From Acidaminobacter sp. (GTDB lineage: Bacteria; Bacillota_A; Clostridia; Peptostreptococcales; Acidaminobacteraceae), in the NCBI GenBank assembly GCA_009881125.1, contig WXFH01000005.1, positions 1-64,000 of the forward strand: a stretch of 64,000 nt of DNA, written 5' to 3'. Below the pieces are notes generated by a model. The model made no database searches and had not been told where the DNA came from. It saw only the letters and a program-made list of their open reading frames with translations. The position numbers and the translations under genes are program-made. Each line of letters starts with the position of its first letter. Position 1 is the first letter of the stretch. Below are positions 8,471 through 17,071 of this stretch, piece after piece.

Positions 8471-9268
8471 TTACTTGCCATCCAGCAGATTTCCCAGCCC
8501 GCCAAGGGCATCCAGCATACTGCCTTCGCCTTTGCCGGAGTGCCCGGCCCGCCTCGAAGAAGTCATAATTCTGTCCGCAAGACGTGAGAATGGGAGCGAC
8601 TGAAGCCAGACAATGCCAGGACCGGTCAGTGTGGCAAAGAAAAGGCCTTCGCCGCCGAACAGCGCGGTTTTCATGCTCGACACCATTTCAATGTCATAAT
8701 GGACACTGCCTGTAAGTGCCACAAGACATCCGGTGTCGACTTTGAGTGTCTCACTGGCGTTAAGTTCGCGTTTGTATATTGCGCCACCGGCATGCAGGAA
8801 GGTCATGCCGCTGCCTTGAAGCTTCTGCATGATAAAGCCTTCACCGCCAAAGAGGCCAACGCCGATTTTCCGGTTAAATGCAATTTCCAGTGAGGTCCCT
8901 TTCTCAGCGCATAAAAACGCGTCTTTTTGGCAGAGGATCGTCCCTTGATAGTCGGCAAGACTAAGCGGGATAATTTTACCGGGATAAGGCGCAGCAAAAG
9001 CGATTTCTCCCTCGGCATAACTGCTCTGGGTAAAAAGCGTCATAAACAGACTTTCGCCCATGATGGCACGTTTTCCTGCGCCCATCAGCTTGCCCATGAG
9101 CCCGGCGCCTTGGTTCGCGTTTGAGCCATCACCAAAGATGGTTTCCATCTCAAGCGTACTATCCATGAAAAGAAGCGCACCGGCTTCAGCAACAAGACTT
9201 TCGCCCTGATTCAACAAAAAACGCACAAACTGCAGATCGTCCCCGTGGATCTCGTATTTGACCGTCAT
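8471..9268 (-). CDS. AIM24 / TIGR00266 family protein
   Basis: 265 aa, typical length for the TIGR00266 (AIM24-like) family. These are beta-rich proteins related to the tryptophan RNA-binding attenuator fold, of unsettled function. The glycine-rich repeats GLFGGEGF and ALFGGEGLFFATLTGPG are hallmark segments. The true start is ATG 9268: on the minus strand GGAGGTG stands just before it, whereas the upstream extension has no homology. Monocistronic. The C-terminus is glycine/serine-rich and low in complexity. Confidence 0.85.
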   Translation of the reverse strand: MTVKYEIHGDDLQFVRFLLNQGESLVAEAGALLFMDSTLEMETIFGDGSNANQGAGLMGKLMGAGKRAIMGESLFMTLFTQSSYAEGEIAFAAPYPGKIIPLSLADYQGTILCQKDAFLCAEKGTSLEIAFNRKIGVGLFGGEGFIMQKLQGSGMTFLHAGGAIYKRELNASETLKVDTGCLVALTGSVHYDIEMVSSMKTALFGGEGLFFATLTGPGIVWLQSLPFSRLADRIMTSSRRAGHSGKGEGSMLDALGGLGNLLDGK

Positions 9269-9475
9269 TTCGAACACCTCCATGAATGTTGATGCAAGCA
9301 GAATATACCCAATAATCCGAGTTGTGGACAACTGCAGCTTTATTTTGTACCATAAATTTTTCGCATTGAAATACGACATTATAGTCAAATTGCATGAATG
9401 CTTTTTGAGATTAATTTGAGGGGTATCTATAGATCGGTGAAAACTCTTTACTGCTATTTTTTGGAGGTGAATGAA

Positions 9476-10303
9476 ATGCTGGAAATTCCGGAAGCCTATG
9501 TGATTGCAGTGCAGCTTGAGAATCAGGTTTGTGGCCGGGAGGTCGCGTCTGTGACCATGAACAGCGCCCCGCATAAGTTTGCGTTTTACACAGATGACCC
9601 TTTGAAGTATAGGGCTATTCTGCAGGGAGCAAAATTTGAAACCGCAACAGCTTATGGTGGAATGGTGGAATTGGTGGCTCATGACTTAAAACTAGTCTTT
9701 TCAGATGGTGTCAATTTAAGGTTTCATGAAAGCAGTGACCCAAGACCCCAGAAGCATCAGCTGCTGATTGAGTTTACAGATGGAACGGCACTGAGTGGCT
9801 CTGTACAGATGTATGGCGGCTTGTGGTGTTTTAAAGAAGGTACTTTCGAAAATGAGTATAGAACAGCTGCCTTGGAAAAGCCATCACCTTTAACACCGGC
9901 ATTCGATCCAACCTATTTCCAAAGCCTTATTGAACTTGATAGCGTTCAAAAACTAAGCACTAAAGCATTTTTGGCGACTGAGCAGCGCATTCCTGGATTG
10001 GGAAACGGGGTCCTTCAGGATGTGCTGTGGACAGCACATATTCACCCCAAAAGGAAGATTCAGACACTCAACTTAAACGAACGAGAGGTTCTATTTCAAA
10101 GTATTAAGCTGCTGCTCAGTGAAATGGCAGCTAAAGGCGGACGGGATACCGAAAAAGATCTCTTTGGCCATAGCGGCGGTTATTACACACATTTGAGCAA
10201 GCTGCACGCCTCTGACGGTTGTCCCGTTTGTGGCGGCGGCATTACAAAAGAAGCTTACATGGGCGGCAGTATTTATTATTGCCCGACGTGTCAAAAACTT
10301 TAA
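9476..10303 (+). CDS. Fpg/Nei family DNA glycosylase-like protein lacking the catalytic proline
   Basis: 275 aa. The H2TH region reads RIPGLGNGVLQDVL with a following HPKRK, and the C-terminal zinc finger is CPVCGG...YYCPTC, as in MutM/Nei base-excision enzymes. The mature N-terminus, normally MPELPE with Pro2 as the Schiff-base nucleophile, is MLEIPE here: Pro2 is Leu while Glu3 is kept. Such variants form a recognised subgroup whose activity is uncertain. GGAGGTGA before ATG 9476 fixes this start. A divergent activity or a DNA-binding-only role is possible. Confidence 0.82.
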   Translation: MLEIPEAYVIAVQLENQVCGREVASVTMNSAPHKFAFYTDDPLKYRAILQGAKFETATAYGGMVELVAHDLKLVFSDGVNLRFHESSDPRPQKHQLLIEFTDGTALSGSVQMYGGLWCFKEGTFENEYRTAALEKPSPLTPAFDPTYFQSLIELDSVQKLSTKAFLATEQRIPGLGNGVLQDVLWTAHIHPKRKIQTLNLNEREVLFQSIKLLLSEMAAKGGRDTEKDLFGHSGGYYTHLSKLHASDGCPVCGGGITKEAYMGGSIYYCPTCQKL

Positions 10304-10311
10304 AAGAAAAA

Positions 10312-10376
10312 GACAAAAGGAAATTGGTGCTGTCCGACGTTCTACAATACGCCGGACAGCACCAATTTCCTTTTCT
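10312..10376. terminator. bidirectional terminator between Fpg-like and tetR genes
   Basis: A long perfect stem: the left arm AAATTGGTGCTGTCCG pairs with CGGACAGCACCAATTT, extended by AAAAGG/CCTTTT, with A and T runs on the two sides. It serves both convergent genes. Confidence 0.88.
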
Positions 10377-11061
10377 ATTTCTTTTGTTTTGATTTTTTCG
10401 TTACACAGGACAAATCCAAGGCAAAGTCGATCAGCTTCATGGTATAGGCAACAGCCTCGTCAACCGTTTCAAATTCTCCCGATATCATGGCATCCAGATT
10501 GGCGCGATACAGATTGATCATGATTTCATTGATCATTTCGAGCTGATCCTCTGGAATCTCGGAACCCAGCTTTTTGCTGAGTATGGCCATATTTCGCTTT
10601 TTCAAGTCGCCCTCTCTCAGCATTGGGATCAGATCCACACGGTGCTCCCCAAAGTTCTCCGGAAAGATATCAAAGTAGGTTTCGATCATCTGCTTGAGTT
10701 CATCCCTAAAGGGACTAAAAAAGATTAACTTAAAGATCTTTGGGTTTTCAAAAGAATGGCGGGAAAACAGCTGCCAGGTTTTCATAAAAATTTCTCTAGG
10801 CACGTCAGTGCCTTCCACATAATCGTCCAGTTCGGCATAATAGGCTTTTAAATAATTCATAGAGGCATAACAGATCAGGTGATCCAAGTTGCTGAAATAG
10901 TTATAGAGCGTCGCGCTGTTGTAACCGGCTATGTCCGCGACTTTTCTGGCAGTGATATTTTCGATGCCGTCTTCTATAAGTAAATTATGGGCAGCTTCTA
11001 TGAAATATTTCATTATGCGCTTCCTTTGGAGATCCTTCTTTGCCATTGCAATTTGTGCCAT
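10375..11061 (-). CDS. TetR/AcrR family transcriptional regulator next to the betaine reductase operon
   Basis: 228 aa. N-terminal helix-turn-helix at residues ~12-60, with ITARKVADIAGYNSATLYNY followed by FSNLDHL. The C-terminal domain is unassigned and ends in a basic KKSKQKK tail. Divergently transcribed from grdI-grdH with 220 bp between, so control of betaine reductase is a reasonable inference. It resembles the TetR at 50823 in the helix-turn-helix and the YNYF turn. GGTGG lies before ATG 11061. Confidence 0.88.
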   Translation of the reverse strand: MAQIAMAKKDLQRKRIMKYFIEAAHNLLIEDGIENITARKVADIAGYNSATLYNYFSNLDHLICYASMNYLKAYYAELDDYVEGTDVPREIFMKTWQLFSRHSFENPKIFKLIFFSPFRDELKQMIETYFDIFPENFGEHRVDLIPMLREGDLKKRNMAILSKKLGSEIPEDQLEMINEIMINLYRANLDAMISGEFETVDEAVAYTMKLIDFALDLSCVTKKSKQKK

Positions 11062-11187
11062 GTCTCCACCTCATTTGAGTCATCATTGTTACTATAATAG
11101 CACATCTTCTTGGAAATATTCAACAAAGGCTATAGGTTTATAGAAAGAATCCTCTGAAAAAATAAACGTGATTATCAAATAAATCTA

Positions 11188-11216
11188 TTTACAATATAAA
11201 TTGATTCATATATATT
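11188..11216 (+). promoter_or_regulatory. candidate promoter of the betaine reductase operon
   Basis: TTTACA (11188-11193), 17-bp spacer, TATATT (11211-11216) in an AT-rich gap, about 65 bp before the grdI start. A slightly shifted -10 (TATTAT) is also possible. Confidence 0.5.
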
Positions 11217-11281
11217 ATAAGTGAAATAAATAAAAAAATAACAATCAAAAGGCAAGCATTCTGACAAGGGGTGAAATTGAA

Positions 11282-12613
11282 GTGAGATTGGAAATCGGAA
11301 ATTTCTATGTACGAGACATCCAGTTCGGTGCCAACACAGTGTTTGAAAACGGCGTTCTCACCATCAATAAGGAGGAAGTTATTGCATTTCTGAAAGATGC
11401 AGATGAACATCTGATAGACGTGGACCTTCAAGTTGCAAGACCTGGTGAGTCTGTTCGAATCGTACCGGTTAAAGAAGCCATTGAACCACGTACACGCGTC
11501 GGCGCAGAACATTCAGTATTCCCGGGCGTCACAGGCGAAGTCTTCCAGGTTGGCGAAGGCAGAACCCATGCTCTAAAAGGCATGAGTGTCCTGGCTGTTG
11601 GCAAGCATTGGGGCAGCTTTGGAGATGGACTCATCGACATGGCCGGGGAAGGCGCGAAGCTCACCTACTTTTCTCAACTAGTCAATCTTTGCCTCGTAGC
11701 AGATACAGACGAAGCCTTTGAGCGACACGAGCAGCAAAAGAAAAATCACGCGCTTCGCTGGGCGGCTCACAGACTCGCGGAATATATAGGCAATACCGTA
11801 AAGGAACAAACACCGGAGGCCCTTGAAGTGTTCGAGCTTGAGCCGGTCACTAAGAGAAGCGCTGAAATGAACGCGCTGCCTTCAGTAGTCTACGTCATGC
11901 AGCCACAGTCCCAAATGGAAGAAATGGGCTATAACGACTTGCTCTACGGCTGGGACCTGAACCACTTCATCCCAACGTTCATGCATCCAAATGAGGTGCT
12001 TGACGGCGCTGTGATCTCCGGCTCCTTCATGCCATGCTCCTCCAAATGGTCGACTTATGACTTCCAAAACAACCCAACCATCAAGCGTCTCTATGACGAG
12101 CATGGCAAGTCTCTGAATTTCCTCGGCGTCATTATGAGCAACCTCAACGTCTCCCTTGAGCAAAAACGTCGTTCGGCGCAATTCGTCGCTAAAATGGCGA
12201 AGCTCCTCGGCGCAGACGGCGCGATCCTCGCAGAAGAGGGCTATGGCAACCCGGATGCGGATTTCATCGAGTGCTTCGTAGAACTTGAGAATGCGGGCGT
12301 TAAGACCGTCGGCATCACGAATGAATGCACCGGCCGCGACGGCAAGTCCCAGCCCCTTGTCACGCTCGACATCAAAGCGAATGCCATTGTCTCCTGCGGC
12401 AACGTTTCAGAGCTCATAGAGCTTCCGCCGATGGACGTAGTAATCGGCGAGCTTGCAGCACTCGGCCGTGACGGTTTATCCGGCGGATGGGATTATGACG
12501 AAAAACTCGGGTCATCTGTCCGCGAGGACGGTTCCATCATCCTCGAGAACAACTCAATGTTCTGCGGCGACCAGGTATGCGGTTGGTCACCAAAGACCAT
12601 GGCAGAATTTTAG
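11282..12613 (+). CDS. grdI: betaine (glycine/sarcosine/betaine) reductase component B proprotein subunit
   Basis: 443 aa, full length for the GrdE/GrdG/GrdI family. The precursor is cleaved at an internal cysteine that becomes a pyruvoyl group, the carbonyl that binds the amine substrate. The processing region is visible as TNECTGRDG with Cys349. Component B transfers the acetyl moiety to the selenocysteine of GrdA, and ATP is then made through acetyl phosphate. GTG 11282 follows AGGGGTGA. grdH starts 15 bp downstream and a BCCT betaine carrier follows. This context makes betaine (GrdI) the most likely specificity, but sarcosine or glycine cannot be excluded from sequence alone. Confidence 0.88.
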   Translation: MRLEIGNFYVRDIQFGANTVFENGVLTINKEEVIAFLKDADEHLIDVDLQVARPGESVRIVPVKEAIEPRTRVGAEHSVFPGVTGEVFQVGEGRTHALKGMSVLAVGKHWGSFGDGLIDMAGEGAKLTYFSQLVNLCLVADTDEAFERHEQQKKNHALRWAAHRLAEYIGNTVKEQTPEALEVFELEPVTKRSAEMNALPSVVYVMQPQSQMEEMGYNDLLYGWDLNHFIPTFMHPNEVLDGAVISGSFMPCSSKWSTYDFQNNPTIKRLYDEHGKSLNFLGVIMSNLNVSLEQKRRSAQFVAKMAKLLGADGAILAEEGYGNPDADFIECFVELENAGVKTVGITNECTGRDGKSQPLVTLDIKANAIVSCGNVSELIELPPMDVVIGELAALGRDGLSGGWDYDEKLGSSVREDGSIILENNSMFCGDQVCGWSPKTMAEF

Positions 12614-12628
12614 AGGGGGGAGATCAAC

Positions 12629-13954
12629 GTGAAAAAAGCGATTTTATATATCAATCAGTTTTTCGCAGGTATCGGTGGAGAAGAGAAAGCAGACCACGCG
12701 CCTGAAATCCGAGAAGGTCTGGTCGGTCCCGGCCTTGCACTGGCTGCGTCCCTGAAAAACGCAGAAATTACTCATACGATCATCTGCGGCGACAACTTCA
12801 TGGGCTCCAGACAGGATGAAGCGATCGCGGCTATTGAAGGCTTCCTAAAAGACAAAGAATTTGATATCTTCTTTGCAGGGCCTGCATTTCAGGCTGGACG
12901 TTATGGCAATGCCTGCGGCGTCGTCAGCAAGTTTGTCCAGGACAAGTTCGGTGTTTACGCTGTGACGTCCATGAATGAAGAAAATCCTGGCGTTGAGATG
13001 TTCAAAAAAGATGTCTATATCTTCCCGGGCGGAAAGAGCGCTGCGGCAATGAAGGTTGACACTCAGAAAATGGCAGAACTCGGCGACAAGATCCTGGCCC
13101 TTCCGGAAGGCGAAAAGCCAATGTTTCTGGCTGCTGAAGAAGGCTTCTACCCAAGAGGCGTCCGCCATCAAGTTTGGCTCAAGGATCAGAAACCGGCTTC
13201 AGACCGCGTCGTTGAAATGCTTCTGAAAAAACTGGCTGGAGAGCCTTTCCAAACAGAACTTCCGATTCCTAAGATTGATCGCGTGGATATTGCGCCGCCT
13301 ATTGCGGACTTATCAAAGGCGACGATTGCTATTATCACAAGCGGTGGCATAGTGCCAGTGGCGAATCCTGACAGAATTCAGTCAGCCTCTGCGACGCGCT
13401 GGGGACGTTATGACATTTCCGAGCTGGTTGACCTTGAGACCGGGGTGTTCAAGACGATTCACGCTGGCTTTGACCCGGCTGCCGCAGATGCGGATCCGGA
13501 TGTCATTGTGCCGCTGGATGCATTGAAAGCCTACGAAAAAGAAGGCAAAATTGGAAAGGTCCACGAGTATTTCTACAGTACGGTTGGCACGGGTACAACA
13601 GAAGCGGAAGCTGCAAGAATGGCCCGAGAAATGATTCCATATCTGCGCGAAGCAGGCGTGGACGGCGTGATTCTCACCTCGACATGAGGCACCTGTACTC
13701 GTTGCGGTGCAACGATGGTCAAAGAAATCGAAAGAGCTGGCTTTGCGATTGTTCAGATGTGCAACCTGATTCCGGTCGCGAAAACTGTAGGCAGCAACAA
13801 AATCGTTCCAACTATTTCAATCCCTTATCCACTTGGCGATCCGTCGACGACGAAAGAAGCGCAATATAAGCTTCGTTACCACAGAGTCGGCGTCGCGCTG
13901 GATGCTTTAACAGCGGATGTGCATGAGCAAACTGTTTTTCCGGTCAAGTTCTAA
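12629..13954 (+). CDS. grdH: betaine reductase component B beta subunit, selenoprotein
   Basis: 441 aa when the in-frame TGA at 13685-13687 is read as selenocysteine (Sec353). Reading through joins two same-frame segments into the conserved family core ending VILTST-Sec-GTCTRCGATM, the UxxCxxC redox motif of GrdB/GrdF/GrdH. A stem-loop right after the TGA (arms GCACC 13689-13693 and GGTGC 13706-13710) is a candidate SECIS. GGGGGGAGATC precedes GTG 12629. With grdI it forms substrate-specific component B. A reader treating TGA as a stop would wrongly give a 352-aa product and a separate fragment. Confidence 0.92.
13685..13712 (+). promoter_or_regulatory. selenocysteine UGA and candidate SECIS hairpin of grdH
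   Basis: TGA 13685-13687 followed at once by GCACC, a 12-nt loop and GGTGC. Position and size fit bacterial SECIS elements read by SelB. Confidence 0.65.
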
Positions 13955-14003
13955 CCTGCTGTTCAGTTAAGTCCAAAAGACGAATTACCGGGGAGTGAAT
14001 GGA

Positions 14004-15506
14004 TTGAAACCATCGGCAACAACATCTCTTGGTCAGAAGCTGACCTATTTAATTCCGCTTATCGCTGTTATTATCCTGACGCTTTGGGGCATCCTGTCCA
14101 AGGAGAGCTTCGCGGCAGCGGCTTCGAGCACGCTGGGTTTCATCACCACCAACTTTGGGTGGGCTTACCTGTTCTCCATGCTGTTGTTTGTCATCTTTGC
14201 CATAGGGCTGGCGATCAGCCCTTATGGCAAGATCAAGCTTGGTAAGGACGACGACAAGCCCGAGTTTTCAACGACATCATGGTTCGCCATGCTGTTTGGT
14301 GCCGGCATGGGTATAGGCCTGGTGTTCTGGGGTGTGGCGGAGCCAATGTCACATTACGCGGCACCGCTCGGCGCGACGCCGGGCACGCCCGAAGCAGCTA
14401 TGTTTGCCCTTAGGGCGTCCTTCAAACACTGGGGCTTCCATCCTTGGGCGAATTACAGCATCATAGGTCTGGCGCTGGCGTATTTCCAGTTTAGAAAAGG
14501 CCACAAAGGTCTGATCAGTTCCATTTTCATCCCTTTGATTGGGGAGAAGGGCGCGGAAGGCCCAATTGGCAAAACTATTGATATCCTCGCGGTCTTTGCG
14601 ACCGTTGCCGGGGTTGCCACTTCACTCGGACTTGGGACACTTCAGATCAACAGCGGACTGAACGCGGTGTTTGGGCTTCCGGAGAACTTCATGATGCAAA
14701 TAATCATCATTGTCGTCATTACCGTCATTTTTATCTGGACGGCTGTCACGGGCATTGATAAGGGCATTAAGCTTTTAGGAGATATAAATCTGTATCTGGC
14801 GTGCGGCATTCTGCTTCTGACGTTCCTCGTGGGGCCGAAGCTGCTGATGCTGACGGGCTTTGCCGGCGCGTTCGGCGAATATCTCAACTATTTCTTCGCG
14901 GACAGCCTCAATTACTCCATTGGCGGTGATAATGGCTGGGTCAATGGCTGGACGGTCTTTTACTGGGCTTGGTGGATTGCGTGGGCACCGTTTGTCGGTT
15001 CCTTTATTGCCCGCATATCCAAAGGCAGAACCATTCGCGAGTTTATTGCCGGGGTTATTGTGGCACCTGCGATTACGTCTATGGTATGGTTCGCAATCTT
15101 TGGCGGTATAGGCATTGACTATGGCATGAAGATGGGTGTTGAGGCAACTGCCGCGGTTGTGGCGAAGCCGGAGACCGCATTGTTTACTGTCTACAGTCAG
15201 CTGCCCCTGGGAATGATCTTGTCGGCTTTGACGCTGATCCTTCTGTGCACGTTCTTTATCACTTCAGCGAATTCGGCGACTTTTGTCCTTGGTATGTTTA
15301 CTTCTGATGGGGACTTGAATCCGAGCAACACCAAGAAGATCAGCTGGGGTCTCATTCAGTCGGCTCTGGCAACGGCGCTGCTGCTGGCAGGAGGTCTTGG
15401 ACCTCTCCAGACGGTATCTGTGGCTGCGGCATTCCCATTCATAGCGATTATGCTTGGGGCGGCACTAGCGCTTATGAAGGCGCTGCGTGAGGAAAAAGTG
15501 ACGTAG
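14004..15506 (+). CDS. BCCT family betaine/carnitine/choline transporter
   Basis: About 500 aa with twelve predicted transmembrane helices. BCCT hallmarks are GAGMGIGLVFWGVAEPMSHY (residues ~90-110) and the aromatic betaine-site helix FYWAWWIAWAPFVGSFIARI. These carriers import betaine with sodium or protons, or exchange betaines. Directly downstream of grdIH, so it presumably feeds betaine reductase. A GTG at 13995 overlaps the GGGGAG ribosome site, so TTG 14004 is preferred. A one-mismatch copy of the GACCATCGGC motif (14008-14017) lies in the first codons. Terminator follows. Confidence 0.92.
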   Translation: MKPSATTSLGQKLTYLIPLIAVIILTLWGILSKESFAAAASSTLGFITTNFGWAYLFSMLLFVIFAIGLAISPYGKIKLGKDDDKPEFSTTSWFAMLFGAGMGIGLVFWGVAEPMSHYAAPLGATPGTPEAAMFALRASFKHWGFHPWANYSIIGLALAYFQFRKGHKGLISSIFIPLIGEKGAEGPIGKTIDILAVFATVAGVATSLGLGTLQINSGLNAVFGLPENFMMQIIIIVVITVIFIWTAVTGIDKGIKLLGDINLYLACGILLLTFLVGPKLLMLTGFAGAFGEYLNYFFADSLNYSIGGDNGWVNGWTVFYWAWWIAWAPFVGSFIARISKGRTIREFIAGVIVAPAITSMVWFAIFGGIGIDYGMKMGVEATAAVVAKPETALFTVYSQLPLGMILSALTLILLCTFFITSANSATFVLGMFTSDGDLNPSNTKKISWGLIQSALATALLLAGGLGPLQTVSVAAAFPFIAIMLGAALALMKALREEKVT

Positions 15507-15525
15507 ATTTAACTTACAAATAATA

Positions 15526-15568
15526 GTAGGAAGGCGGTGTCAGACACCGCCTTCCTACCTTTTTTTTT
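15526..15568 (+). terminator. terminator of the grd-BCCT operon, built on GGTGTCAGACACC
   Basis: A perfect 16-bp stem with a single-base centre: arms starting GTAGGAAGGC meet at GGTGTC-A-GACACC, followed by a C and ten Ts. The core is the same palindrome as in the 24-bp intergenic repeats. Confidence 0.9.
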
Positions 15569-15728
15569 GGAAACGAGATAAGCGCAATAGGCGCAGGTTG
15601 CTGACACTGTCTTCTTTTTAATTTGCATGAAAGGTTATGTCTGTGTCAGATGGCCAATCCACCTAATCTTACGAGGGTAAATCTATGCTAATATAAGATA
15701 AGAACTTTTGTGGGAGGGTCTTGATTAA

Positions 15729-16256
15729 ATGATTGAAATCAAAGCCTTGGCATTGGAAGACTGTAAGAGCATAAGCGACATAGACGCCTCTCAGCATATT
15801 GGGAAGGCCTGGCGGGAAGTGGATGGTCTTTTGCAGCTGGTTGAGATTGATTATTTTGACCCGAGCTGGCCAAACGGCTATGAAACGCATCTGAAACATT
15901 TGGTGGAGATTGTGGTGGGGGATGGGTTGGCGGTTGGGGCGTTTGACCATCGGCAAAAAATGATTGGATTTGTGGCGGTCAGGAGAGATTTTTTCGGAGA
16001 AAGCGCACGATATGTCCTGCTCGATCAGTTGTTCATAACGCGTGAGGCCAGGGGCAAGGGGCTGGGTCGAAAATTGTTTGAGGCTGCGGCTGAAGGTGCG
16101 AGGCAGTGGGGTGCAGAAAAGCTTTACATCTGCGCGGGGTCAGCGGAAGAGACCATTGCTTTTTATTGGGCGATTGGCTGCAAAACTGCGGTTGAAGTGA
16201 ATAGGGCGTTATTTGACGCAGATCCGAGGGATCTCCAGATGGAATTTGTGTTATAA
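15729..16256 (+). CDS. GNAT family N-acetyltransferase
   Basis: 175 aa. The acetyl-CoA binding motif A is visible as ARGKGLGRKLFEAA at residues ~112-125, followed by the motif B region FYWAIGCKTAVEVN. These enzymes transfer an acetyl group to an amine, but the substrate cannot be told. GGGAGGG lies 12 bp before ATG 15729. An exact GACCATCGGC copy (15945-15954) encodes the exposed DHRQK turn. Transcribed alone; a bidirectional terminator follows. Confidence 0.85.
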   Translation: MIEIKALALEDCKSISDIDASQHIGKAWREVDGLLQLVEIDYFDPSWPNGYETHLKHLVEIVVGDGLAVGAFDHRQKMIGFVAVRRDFFGESARYVLLDQLFITREARGKGLGRKLFEAAAEGARQWGAEKLYICAGSAEETIAFYWAIGCKTAVEVNRALFDADPRDLQMEFVL

Positions 16257-16299
16257 GTGGCTTTGTTCAAGGGAAGTGCTGCGGAAATACTACAGTCCC

Positions 16300-16345
16300 C
16301 GCGGCTTGTGGCCTATTGCCCCCAACTCGAAAGTTGTCCGCGTCC
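16300..16345. repeat. degenerate 24-bp-type repeat segment
   Basis: Contains CTATTGCCCCCAACTCGAAA followed by GTTGTCCGCGTCCCC. It shares the CTATTGCCCCCAA block with 22645-22665 and the GTCCGCGTC cassette with 42147, 50000 and 56410. Confidence 0.6.
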
Positions 16346-16371
16346 CCAACCTGTGAAGGGTTGAAAAAACT

Positions 16372-16408
16372 AATAAGCGCTGGCGAAATGCCAGCGCTTA
16401 TTTTTTAT
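16372..16408. terminator. bidirectional terminator
   Basis: Arms AATAAGCGCTGGC and GCCAGCGCTTATT with a GAAAT loop; T run on the right, A run on the left. Serves the GNAT gene and the convergent membrane protein gene. Confidence 0.9.
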
Positions 16409-16461
16409 CTGTTTATTTTACTTTGGGGTGTACCAGATTAAGCCAAATACTTAGCTAACTA

Positions 16462-16833
16462 TCACTCTAGCCCCTCTACAGCCATGAAGACTTTGGCGGC
16501 TTCGAGGGCTTCCTTTTCAGCGCGTGCAGAGGCTGCTGACTCATAGGAAGAAGCTGACAGTTTTTGATTGATCATTGCTGTACCAAACAAAAGCGCCGAC
16601 ACGCCAAAAAAGAGCCCAATCCCTTCAAAGAGGCCTGGCAGCAGCCGGTCGGGCACAAGCAGGCTGAGGATCTCTGATTGGGTGAATCCTTGCGCGGTAT
16701 AAATAGCGACTGATTTTGAGAAGTATGTAATATGGTTAATCAGGTATAAGATCCCCATTATAAAGAGAAGAGAAGCAGAAAAAATCAGGAATTTTGTGCT
16801 TTGAAGAAATTTGCTTGATGTTTTTGAAGTCAT
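16462..16833 (-). CDS. small hypothetical membrane protein
   Basis: 123 aa, not recognised. Two hydrophobic segments (residues ~13-32 and ~60-85) flank an extracytoplasmic-looking loop. The C-terminal tail is alanine/glutamate-rich and probably helical (SARAEKEALEAAKVF). ATG 16833 follows a GGAG at the right spacing on the minus strand; the longer upstream frame lacks one. Monocistronic and convergent with the GNAT gene. Confidence 0.6.
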   Translation of the reverse strand: MTSKTSSKFLQSTKFLIFSASLLFIMGILYLINHITYFSKSVAIYTAQGFTQSEILSLLVPDRLLPGLFEGIGLFFGVSALLFGTAMINQKLSASSYESAASARAEKEALEAAKVFMAVEGLE

Positions 16834-16929
16834 GGTATTGGTCTCCTTCAGAAAAAGAATTCTCACTGAGGACCACTTTATCAGATAAATCTATAGATAG
16901 GGTTTATAAAAGATTACAAAGATTAAATT

Positions 16930-16971
16930 TTAAGGCGGTGTCTAAAGCTTATGGCTGAATGATACCGCCTT
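16930..16971. terminator. imperfect hairpin with GGTGTC arm
   Basis: Arms AAGGCGGTGTC and GATACCGCCTT pair with one mismatch, followed by CCTTCCTTCC tetranucleotide repeats rather than a T run. Probably a decayed copy of the hairpin type at 15526. Confidence 0.45.
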
Positions 16972-17071
16972 CCTTCCTTCCTTCCTTTGCTGACGCAATT
17001 TGTAATGAACTTAGTCGAAATGGGTAATATAAGGAATAATAAGTTTACACCTGAGTGAAAGAAGGGCTGCC

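Noticed and set aside
13715..13954. Separate small gene after grdH
   Set aside because: Same frame as grdH and carries its conserved C-terminal redox region; TGA 13685 is selenocysteine.
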